From positions 1 through 13,637 of the forward strand of contig JBFLYZ010000081.1 of NCBI GenBank assembly GCA_040756415.1: DNA of 13,637 bases. The letters are read 5' to 3'. The DNA comes from JBFLYZ01 sp040756415 (GTDB taxonomy: Bacteria > Bacteroidota > Bacteroidia > JADZBD01). Shown here piece after piece: positions 6,715-12,289 of the stretch. The notes beneath the pieces are model-generated. The model had not been told where the DNA came from and did not search any database. It saw nothing but the letters and a program-made list of their open reading frames with translations. A program made the position numbers and the translations under genes. Position 1 is the stretch's first letter; the number at the start of each line of letters is the position of its first letter.

Positions 6715-9700
6715 TCAATTCCCGTGCTGCACCGCTTTGAACCTGATCTCGAACACCGCTCCATCCCGGTTATAGGTCTTCATCGTGCCGCTGAGCTGGC
6801 TGGTGAGCATGCTCACCAGCTCCAGGCCCAGGGTGCTGGAATTCTCGAACTTCACACCGGGCGGCAGGCCCGGACCGTTATCGGAATAGAAGAGCAGGTA
6901 ACCATCGCCCTGGCGGGTTATGGATACGCTGATCTTTCCGTCACGCCCCCCGCCAAACGCATATTTATACGAATTCGAAAGCAGCTCGGTGAGGATCAGC
7001 CCCAGCGGTATGGCGGTATCGATATTAAAATGCTTTTCAGCAATATCCAGCTCGCAACTGATCTCTCCGGGCCCTTCATGATACATTTCGCTTACGTAAG
7101 ACGAAAGCTGGCCCAGGTACTCGCCAAAATCTATGCTCCCGTAGTTCCCGTCCTGGTACAGCTTCTGGTGTACCAGCGCCATCGACCGGACCCTCACCTG
7201 TCCCTGCCTGACCACGGCCAGCGCTGTGGGATCGCTGATGTTGTTCGACTGGAGGTTGAGCAGGCTCGATATGATCTGCAGATTGTTCTTCACGCGGTGG
7301 TGGATCTCTTTCAGCAGCAGCTCTTTTTCCTGGTTGCTCCGGCCCAGCATGCGGGTCTGCTCCGACAGCTCTTCGGTCCTTTCCCTGACCATGCGCTCCA
7401 GCTCCGCTTTGGCCCTGCGCAGCTTCCCGGTACGCATACGGTAAACGCCAGCGGCCGATCCAAGCAGCACGATGGATGACAGCCCGTAGAACCAGAACGT
7501 TTGCCAGTACGGTTTTTCTATCGTAAAGCTGAAAATAGCGGGGCTGTTGCTCCATACGCCTTCGCTGTTGCAGGCCATCACCTTGAACACGTACCGGCCG
7601 GCAGCCAGGTTGGCATAGGTGGTTACGTTCTCAGGCGTGGCGGGCGACCAGTCCTTGTCGAAGCCTTCGAGGAAAAACCTGTAACGCACTTTGCCCGGAT
7701 CGGCAAAGCTCAAACCCGAAAAATGAAAGGTAATATGGTTCTGCGAATACGGGAAGGAAGCGAAAAGCGGAATACCGGTACGGTAATTCACGCTGTCGGC
7801 ATACCTGCTCCAATCGGGCGATTCGTGAAAGAGCAGGATATCGGTAATATGCACCTGGGGGCCCTGTGCCGCTTTTTTAAGCTGGCTTTCGCTGTAGCGC
7901 GCAGCTCCCTTCAGGCAACCGAACCACATGCCTCCCGATCCATCGCACCACACCGCATTCTGGTTGCACTCTATGCCTTTAAACCCCTCGCTCTTCCCGA
8001 AAAAGGCATATACCGGCTGATTGGTCTTCATATACTCCTTCACATCGATACGATCGAGACCTTTTACCGTGCCCGCCCACAGCATGCCTGACCTATCGAA
8101 AGACAGGAGCAGCACGGCATCGCTGCTAAGGCCGTTGCCGCTGTTAAAATAGCTGAACCTTTTCTCGCTGCCCTCCGCGTGCGGATTATGGCGTACGATG
8201 CCGCTGCCGTAGGTGCCGAACCACAAGGTGCCGTTCTCTTCAGCCACGATGGCGTAAACAATGGCGTTTTTCAGTTTTTCATCCTCCTCAAAGGCAATGA
8301 ACTTCTTTTTTGCGGCATCATAGCGGGTGACGCCACCACTGTAAGTGCCCAGCCACATATTGCCGTCCTTATCTTCGACTATGGTCCTCACCCTGTTATG
8401 GCTCAGCCCATCCTTATCGGTAAAAGTGGTGAAAGCCTGCCCGCTTTTTATGGTCACCCCACCGTCAGTACCTATCCACAGCTCACCGTTGCTTCTTTCG
8501 GCAATGGCATACACCATATTGCTGGGCAGATCACCCGTATGCACGGAGTAATTGCGGAATTTTCCATTCACATACTCCGTCAGTCCACCGGTAGTGCCAA
8601 ACCACATGCGCCCGCTATTGTCGCGAAAAATCTTCCACACCCGGTCGCTTCCCAGGCCATCGGCTTTGGTAAAATTCTTCACCCCGGCCAGGTCCTGCCC
8701 GCCCGACAAGGTCAGTTCGGTCACCCCGCCCCCAAAGGTACCCAGCCAGACACTGTTCCCGTGCCCCTGAATGGAAAGCACTTTATCGTCATTAAGACCG
8801 GCCTGCTTGTTGAACATCACAAAGCTGCTGGCAGTATACAGGTTCACCCCGCCATCCGTACCCAACCACATGTTATTGTCCTTATCCCTGAGCACCACAC
8901 GCACCCGGTTATGACAGAGGTTATTCTTTTCGGTTATATAGCGGAAGCTCTTACCGTTGTAAATGCTTACGCCACCCGCATCGGTGCCAAACCAAAGATC
9001 GCCATAAGGGTCCTCGCTGATAGAATAAACTATATTATTGCTGAGCTCATCAGAAAAACGAGCGAACGTGGAACCATCGAAGCGGGTAACGCCATTGCCG
9101 TAAGTGCCGAACCATATATTTCCCTTGCTGTCTTCGTATATGCTCCAGACATTGCCCGGCAGCGAATGGCCTGAATCAGCTTTCACGAAGCTCTTCCCAT
9201 CAGCCGAGCAAGCCAGGCCTTTGCCTCCCCCCGCCCAGATGCGGCCCTTGCTGTCGCAGAACACGGCCTGCAGCTCATTGCTCTCCAGCCCTTCGGATAA
9301 GGAGAACAGAGTAAACTGCGCGTTCCCGTTCTGCTCCGCATCGAGGCGGCACAAGCCCTTGCCGTGAACGGTCATCCAGATGTTCCCTTTCTTATCTTCG
9401 GCTATGGAATAAATGATATCGGAGGGCAGGCCGTTGCCGGTGCTGTAGTTGACAAAGCTCTTGCCGTCAAAGCGGCTTACACCGCCACCGTAAGTGCCTA
9501 TCCACAGGCGCTGCTTGCTGTCTTCAAAAAGGCAGAGCACGCGGTTGTCGGCAAGGCCCTCTCTGACCGTATAGTTCCTGAAACTTTTCCCGTCAAACCG
9601 GCTGATACCACCGCCATAGCAGCCAAACCAGATATAGCCTTCGTGGTCCTGCAGTATAGCATATACTTCAGAACCTCCCAGGCCGTCTTCCACGGTATAG

Positions 9701-9795
9701 GTATTGAAGTTATAGACCTGTGCTTGCAGCGGGGCGGGAAACCGGAAGGCAACACTCAAGCAGATCAGGAGCATGCCCCTGAGCAGTTTTTCCAT
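6715..9795 (-). CDS. Double-propeller sensor histidine kinase (Reg_prop, Y_Y_Y, HisKA_2, HATPase)
   Basis: A 1026-residue membrane sensor kinase. After the signal peptide (1-25, LQA|QV) there are 14 propeller blades marked by (I/L/M/V)WxG motifs, near residues 56, 98, 140, 187, 228, 268, 310, 350, 398, 440, 481, 525, 573 and 624. This fits two seven-bladed propellers as in hybrid two-component systems of this phylum. A Y_Y_Y domain (about 700-760) and one membrane helix (about 767-786) follow. The cytoplasmic part has a coiled coil (795-825), a HisKA_2 phosphoacceptor motif EIHHRVKNNLQ (His832/His833) and a HATPase domain with the N box (ELLSN, Asn941), DNGPGLP (972-978) and LGLELV (989-994). 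All key ATP-binding motifs are present, so it should be active. Unlike the classical hybrid sensors it has no receiver or AraC domain, so a separate response regulator must act with it. It is divergent from the receiver/LytTR cluster at 10180-12047, a good candidate partner. In the propeller family the ligand is often a glycan; here it is unknown. Confidence 0.93.
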   Translation of the reverse strand: MEKLLRGMLLICLSVAFRFPAPLQAQVYNFNTYTVEDGLGGSEVYAILQDHEGYIWFGCYGGGISRFDGKSFRNYTVREGLADNRVLCLFEDSKQRLWIGTYGGGVSRFDGKSFVNYSTGNGLPSDIIYSIAEDKKGNIWMTVHGKGLCRLDAEQNGNAQFTLFSLSEGLESNELQAVFCDSKGRIWAGGGKGLACSADGKSFVKADSGHSLPGNVWSIYEDSKGNIWFGTYGNGVTRFDGSTFARFSDELSNNIVYSISEDPYGDLWFGTDAGGVSIYNGKSFRYITEKNNLCHNRVRVVLRDKDNNMWLGTDGGVNLYTASSFVMFNKQAGLNDDKVLSIQGHGNSVWLGTFGGGVTELTLSGGQDLAGVKNFTKADGLGSDRVWKIFRDNSGRMWFGTTGGLTEYVNGKFRNYSVHTGDLPSNMVYAIAERSNGELWIGTDGGVTIKSGQAFTTFTDKDGLSHNRVRTIVEDKDGNMWLGTYSGGVTRYDAAKKKFIAFEEDEKLKNAIVYAIVAEENGTLWFGTYGSGIVRHNPHAEGSEKRFSYFNSGNGLSSDAVLLLSFDRSGMLWAGTVKGLDRIDVKEYMKTNQPVYAFFGKSEGFKGIECNQNAVWCDGSGGMWFGCLKGAARYSESQLKKAAQGPQVHITDILLFHESPDWSRYADSVNYRTGIPLFASFPYSQNHITFHFSGLSFADPGKVRYRFFLEGFDKDWSPATPENVTTYANLAAGRYVFKVMACNSEGVWSNSPAIFSFTIEKPYWQTFWFYGLSSIVLLGSAAGVYRMRTGKLRRAKAELERMVRERTEELSEQTRMLGRSNQEKELLLKEIHHRVKNNLQIISSLLNLQSNNISDPTALAVVRQGQVRVRSMALVHQKLYQDGNYGSIDFGEYLGQLSSYVSEMYHEGPGEISCELDIAEKHFNIDTAIPLGLILTELLSNSYKYAFGGGRDGKISVSITRQGDGYLLFYSDNGPGLPPGVKFENSSTLGLELVSMLTSQLSGTMKTYNRDGAVFEIRFKAVQHGN

Positions 9796-9850
9796 TAATG
9801 CAATAATAGGGAATTTGAGTGAGCGAATCAGTACAAATTAGCGGCTTTTC

Positions 9851-9940
9851 TTACATGCTGGAAAAAAAGGTAAAGTATCCCCTGGCAACTCGCTTTTCAG
9901 CTTTGCTCATAGAGTGGATAAGGCTATATATATCCTCCAT
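9851..9940 (-). pseudogene. 29-codon remnant of an SKSEKRYFK-type Bacteroidota gene
   Basis: A minus-strand ATG at 9940 opens a 29-residue frame that begins MEDIYSLIHSMSKAEKR and stops at 9851. From memory this resembles the N-terminus of a widespread Bacteroidota family of unknown function, several hundred residues long, that starts with LYxLIxSLSKSEKRYFKLF. The frame stops right after that motif, and the 55 bases down to the kinase gene contain no continuation in any frame that I can see. It could be a decayed gene or a short upstream ORF of the kinase mRNA. A -7 box (9962-9969) lies at a suitable distance upstream. Confidence 0.4.
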
Positions 9941-10179
9941 GGTCTCGCCTGCAATATTAGGCAAATATAAGCAATCGAATGTCACAAACCTAACAACGAA
10001 ATGTTGAAATTTCTTACATACTATTCTATTTATCTGATAGTTACAAAAATAGCTTAGACAAAAAATGGCAAAAATGAATGTCACACGGAGGGCTATTTTT
10101 CCAAAAATATCCGCCCCGCCCTGACTTCCTTTGCGCCAGTAATCAATAAAAACACACCAAACCGTTAAAACAAAAACAA
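9941..10179. other. AT-rich intergenic region between divergent signalling units
   Basis: Apart from the 29-codon remnant, the 384 bases between the kinase gene (9795) and the small exported protein (10180) hold no gene I can support. They contain a 10-bp direct repeat GAATGTCACA (9977-9986 and 10076-10085) and a 9-bp inverted repeat AAAAATAGC/GCTATTTTT (10045-10053 and 10092-10100). TTCCTTTG (10126-10133) matches the -7 consensus at seven of eight positions and could serve the 10180 gene with a leader of about 40 bases. The repeats may be regulator sites or chance in AT-rich DNA. Confidence 0.35.
9962..9969 (-). promoter_or_regulatory. -7 box TATATTTG (minus strand) upstream of remnant and kinase
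   Basis: Read on the minus strand this is TATATTTG, an exact TAnnTTTG match. It could transcribe the 29-codon remnant and then the kinase gene, giving a kinase leader of about 160 bases. A TTTG lies 15 bases upstream rather than 19, so the -33 element is not ideal. Confidence 0.4.
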
Positions 10180-10482
10180 ATGAAAACGATTAAAAAAATT
10201 CTGTTTGCAGCAGCAATTACCCTGGCATTATTCACACTCAATGCCTACACATCCGTTTCAAACGCCTCGGCCGCATCCCTTTATGAGGAGGGCACCGGTG
10301 GGGTAAGCGACCAGCAGGTAATCGATTATCTCATTTCTGTAGGCTTCAGCAATGTTGTAATAGAAAGGACCCTGGCCGATGGCGACCGCATATGCTGGGC
10401 CAACGATGCCGTAGGGGGCCTCCTGCATCTCCTGGTCAATGTTGAAAAGGGTGCCATTATCGGCCATGAAATCATCGAGTAA
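10180..10482 (+). CDS. Small exported protein, unknown function
   Basis: This 100-residue protein has an N-terminal signal sequence: a KKxxKK-like basic start, a hydrophobic core at 7-22, and possible cleavage near ASA (29-31). The mature part is about 65 residues. It contains VSDQQVIDYLISVGFSNVVI, a single Cys72 next to Trp73, and a C-terminal strand ending GAIIGHEII, which looks like a small alpha/beta domain. I do not recognise a family. An A-rich stretch precedes the ATG, usual for this phylum, which rarely uses Shine-Dalgarno sites. It is the first gene of the + strand run leading to the receiver and LytTR genes, 52 bases before the degenerate receiver. It could be an exported signal or partner for the divergent sensor kinase, which is speculation. 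Confidence 0.65.
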   Translation: MKTIKKILFAAAITLALFTLNAYTSVSNASAASLYEEGTGGVSDQQVIDYLISVGFSNVVIERTLADGDRICWANDAVGGLLHLLVNVEKGAIIGHEIIE

Positions 10483-10534
10483 TGTCAAAGTAGCTTCGAT
10501 TATAAACTTTCAATAAACGTATCAAATTTCTGTT

Positions 10535-10948
10535 ATGAAAGTTGCCCAATTTGAACGGATCTTCTTGCTAGACGCTCATCAGTACGAGCTTGGGCAAATA
10601 AAACGGACCCTTGAGATGATGGACCTGGCACGGCAAACCTTTACGTTTTGCCGTGCCGGTGAGGCGCTGAGCCAGATGATGCAGCCGGGCCGGGTGCCCG
10701 ATGTGCTGATCAGCGCAACACGGATGCAGGACGAAAGCATCAGGGGTTTTATGCGCAGGTTCGAAGCCCTGCCCCGCTGGGTAACGGATAAGGTAAAGGT
10801 GTTTGTGTTGGCCCCGCCCCTGAGCATGTTCAATGATGGCGAACCCTACCATCACCGCCTCATCCAGCGCACCATGCACAAACCCTTCTGCGTTTATGAG
10901 CTGATGGAGGGGATAAAAAGCCGGTCCCCGCTTTATGAGTATTCCTAA
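10535..10948 (+). CDS. Degenerate (pseudo) receiver domain protein
   Basis: This 137-residue protein lines up over its whole length with Bacteroidota single-domain receivers: a first strand FERIFLLDA, a helix, PDVLISATRM where PDLILLDxxMP is expected, the strand KVKVFVLAPP where VIxLTSS is expected, and HKPF at the end. The phosphoacceptor aspartate is replaced by alanine (Ala61). The conserved Thr/Ser is also alanine (Ala93). Of the acidic pair only Asp13 remains. Lys116 of the KP motif is kept. It therefore probably cannot be phosphorylated and may bind partners constitutively. It sits one gene away from an intact receiver. The receiver assignment is by pattern only; the motif order and the KP motif make it likely. 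Confidence 0.7.
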   Translation: MKVAQFERIFLLDAHQYELGQIKRTLEMMDLARQTFTFCRAGEALSQMMQPGRVPDVLISATRMQDESIRGFMRRFEALPRWVTDKVKVFVLAPPLSMFNDGEPYHHRLIQRTMHKPFCVYELMEGIKSRSPLYEYS

Positions 10949-10963
10949 ATCAAACATAAGCCT

Positions 10964-11116
10964 ATGAAGAAACCGGACAAAAAAAGCAGCATCAGCAAGA
11001 TCAAGCACGAGCTGTACGTAAAGCCGCTCTCGAAAGAAGAGCAGAAGCACAGGAAACTAATGGAAAAGCTGGAGCGCGAAGCCTACGAGCGCCTTAAGAA
11101 ATCACAATCAAAATAG
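10964..11116 (+). CDS. 50-residue basic protein, unknown function
   Basis: This short frame starts at ATG 10964, 15 bases after the stop of the degenerate receiver gene, and ends 11 bases before the next start. The product begins MKKPDKKSSISKIKHELY and continues as one highly charged helix rich in Lys, Glu and Arg (residues about 22-47). It has no signal peptide or membrane segment. Placement in a tight run of same-strand genes supports it being real. It could be a small adaptor for the receiver proteins on either side or a nucleic-acid-binding peptide; neither is shown by the sequence. Confidence 0.5.
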   Translation: MKKPDKKSSISKIKHELYVKPLSKEEQKHRKLMEKLEREAYERLKKSQSK

Positions 11117-11127
11117 CGCGGCAGATC

Positions 11128-11634
11128 ATGAACAGAACGGCATACACTTATACTCTTATGGAGGAAAGAATCAAAACGCTGGAATATACGGGAGCGGAGA
11201 TCGGGTATAAATACGAATCCGTTCTGCTGATCGAGGACAGCGAAACGGATTTTTACATATTCAGGCGGCTGTTCGAAAAAGGCCGCGTGGCCCGGAAAAT
11301 GAGGCATTCGCTCAGGGCAGAAGAAGCCCTGGATTTTCTCTTCAACTGCGAAGAGCAAGAGGTTCCGGATGTGATCGTGGTGGACGTGAACCTGCAGTAC
11401 GGCATCAGCGGGCTGGATTTCCTGGCGGCCTACTACAGGAAGAAAGGAGGCAAAATGCCGCGGATCGTGCTCACCACATCGCACGACTATTCGGTGAAAT
11501 ACAACCTGGATACCATACTCAGGCGGTTCACGGAAGTAAAACTGGTGGTAAAACCCATTAACAATGTGGTGCACCGCGAGCTTCAACTGGAACCTCCCGA
11601 CAGCGAGAATGCCTTTTCGTTCAGCAGGTATTGA
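11128..11634 (+). CDS. Single-domain response regulator (intact receiver)
   Basis: This 168-residue protein consists of one receiver domain (about 31-150) with short tails. All phosphorylation residues are present: acidic Glu36/Asp37 in VLLIEDSE, phosphoacceptor Asp86 in DVIVVDVN, Thr116 in RIVLTTS and Lys142 in VVKPI. It has no output domain, so it must act through a partner protein. The second Met (codon 11, at 11158) is an alternative start that would leave the receiver domain whole. It lies 63 bases before the stand-alone LytTR gene and opposite the HisKA_2 kinase, which has no receiver of its own. Phosphorylation by that kinase is a reasonable inference. Confidence 0.85.
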   Translation: MNRTAYTYTLMEERIKTLEYTGAEIGYKYESVLLIEDSETDFYIFRRLFEKGRVARKMRHSLRAEEALDFLFNCEEQEVPDVIVVDVNLQYGISGLDFLAAYYRKKGGKMPRIVLTTSHDYSVKYNLDTILRRFTEVKLVVKPINNVVHRELQLEPPDSENAFSFSRY

Positions 11635-11696
11635 AGGGCCAGCGGTGTTCATGCGGTTTCCGGGCAATATAGCCTCGCTCACCTAAAAGTTTATAC

Positions 11697-12047
11697 ATGC
11701 ATGAAAGACATTTTACCTTCAGCAGTCACGCCAGCGGTCCCCAATCTTATCCACACAGCCTGATCCGCTGCTTCCTGGGTGACGGCCCTTACTCGGATAT
11801 GGAGCTTATATCCGGTGCCCGACACAAACTCTCGCTCTCGCTAAGCGAAGTGGAAAGGCGGCTGGGCCAGGGGCATGGCTTTTTTCGCCCGGACAACTCC
11901 ATACTGGTAAACGGGCACTATGCACTGCGGATTGCAACCGGGAATCGCTCCCTTCTGATCATGACCATAGGCCGCCCTGTGCGCATATCGCGCAGGAAAA
12001 AACGTATTGTCAAGGCCTTCCTGCGTCAGAAATCGACCGGATGTTAA
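11697..12047 (+). CDS. Stand-alone LytTR DNA-binding protein
   Basis: This 116-residue protein matches the LytTR DNA-binding domain from about residue 21 to 110. The signatures are LSLSLSEVERRL (usual form: vSkSLkeLEeLL), GFFRPDNSILVN (usual form: FFRIHRSYLVN, with the His replaced by Asp here) and PVRISRRKKRIVKAFL (usual form: iPVSRRrkkeL). Most LytTR proteins carry a receiver or membrane sensor domain in front; this one has only about 20 extra residues. The receiver gene 63 bases upstream may supply the missing regulatory domain. Three copies of a 16-bp motif follow, the first overlapping its last codons and stop, and these are good candidates for its binding sites. The domain call rests on motif order and I am fairly confident of it. 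Confidence 0.75.
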   Translation: MHERHFTFSSHASGPQSYPHSLIRCFLGDGPYSDMELISGARHKLSLSLSEVERRLGQGHGFFRPDNSILVNGHYALRIATGNRSLLIMTIGRPVRISRRKKRIVKAFLRQKSTGC

Positions 12048-12049
12048 CA
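12034..12049 (+). promoter_or_regulatory. Repeat 1 of candidate LytTR site (CGACCGGATGTTAACA)
   Basis: First copy of the 16-bp motif CGACCnnnYGTTAACA. It overlaps the last codons and the stop of the LytTR gene. It starts exactly 20 bases before the second copy, about two helical turns, which is the arrangement of direct repeats typically bound by LytTR dimers. Confidence 0.6.
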
Positions 12050-12053
12050 CAAC

Positions 12054-12069
12054 CGACCGTTCGTTAACA
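12054..12069 (+). promoter_or_regulatory. Repeat 2 of candidate LytTR site (CGACCGTTCGTTAACA)
   Basis: Second copy of the motif. It also contains CCGTTCGT, which resembles the known box of the LytTR regulator AlgR. It ends six bases before the -33 element of a possible promoter, a position usual for activator sites. Confidence 0.6.
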
Positions 12070-12075
12070 ATCCGC

Positions 12076-12104
12076 TTGCATCCCCGCCTTCCTCCTTTAA
12101 ATTG
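12076..12104 (+). promoter_or_regulatory. Possible promoter TTG-N18-TTAAATTG
   Basis: TTG (12076-12078) and TTAAATTG (12097-12104) are spaced 18 bases apart and resemble the Bacteroidota -33/-7 pair, with two mismatches in the -7 box. A weak box behind a pair of regulator repeats fits an activated promoter. Transcription from here would give the cysteine-rich secreted protein gene a leader of about 180 bases. Confidence 0.4.
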
Positions 12105-12115
12105 CCCTCCCTGAA

Positions 12116-12131
12116 CGACCATACGTTAACA
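12116..12131 (+). promoter_or_regulatory. Repeat 3 of candidate LytTR site (CGACCATACGTTAACA)
   Basis: Third copy of the motif, 62 bases after the second (close to six helical turns) and just downstream of the expected transcription start. A partial copy, TGTTAGC at 12145-12151, follows with its GTTA core 21 bases further on, so this could be a second pair. Confidence 0.55.
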
Positions 12132-12168
12132 GGCCTGATCCGACTGTTAGCCGGAGCAGGCCGGCTAA
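12132..12168 (+). other. Two mutually exclusive hairpins in the leader of the secreted-protein gene
   Basis: Hairpin A pairs GGCCTG (12132-12137) with CAGGCC (12157-12162) and TCCG (12139-12142) with CGGA (12152-12155), with one A/G mismatch and a 9-base loop. Hairpin B pairs TTAGCCGG (12147-12154) perfectly with CCGGCTAA (12161-12168) around six bases. They share bases 12152-12162, so only one can form at a time. Six A rather than T residues follow (12167-12172), so B is not an ordinary terminator on this strand. A regulatory leader is possible. Confidence 0.4.
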
Positions 12169-12170
12169 AA

Positions 12171-12179
12171 AAGGAGGTG
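12171..12179 (+). promoter_or_regulatory. Orphan perfect Shine-Dalgarno sequence AAGGAGGTG
   Basis: AAGGAGGTG is complementary to the common 3' end of bacterial 16S rRNA over nine bases, yet no ATG, GTG or TTG follows at a usable distance. Bacteroidota seldom use such sites. It follows hairpin B directly and may be a ribosome standby or regulatory element, or coincidence. Confidence 0.35.
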
Positions 12180-12289
12180 CCCGCACAAGAACATAAAGCT
12201 AAATCCCGCTGCCGGTTGCCAGGCGATCCGCAGCGCTGGGCTGAAAAGCCGCATGTCCATTTCCCATTTTAACCTAAACACAACATACT

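Noticed and set aside
6710..6724. CGGGA/TCCCG hairpin between the convergent genes ending at 6703 and 6715
   Set aside because: The stem is only five pairs with a five-base loop and no T tract on either side; too weak to call a terminator.
6694..7479. Open + strand frame of 261 codons opposite the kinase core
   Set aside because: It overlaps the well-supported HisKA_2/HATPase coding sequence in antisense and has low-complexity His/Gln/Leu content.
8179..9174. Long open frame on the + strand (331 codons) opposite the kinase gene
   Set aside because: It is antisense to the propeller repeats. The repeated blade motifs in the kinase frame explain why the opposite frame stays open, and the translation has no domain signature.
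10475..10515. Weak inverted repeat ATCGA/TCGAT after the small exported protein gene
   Set aside because: Only five pairs and no T run; not enough for a terminator, so the gene may be co-transcribed with the next one.
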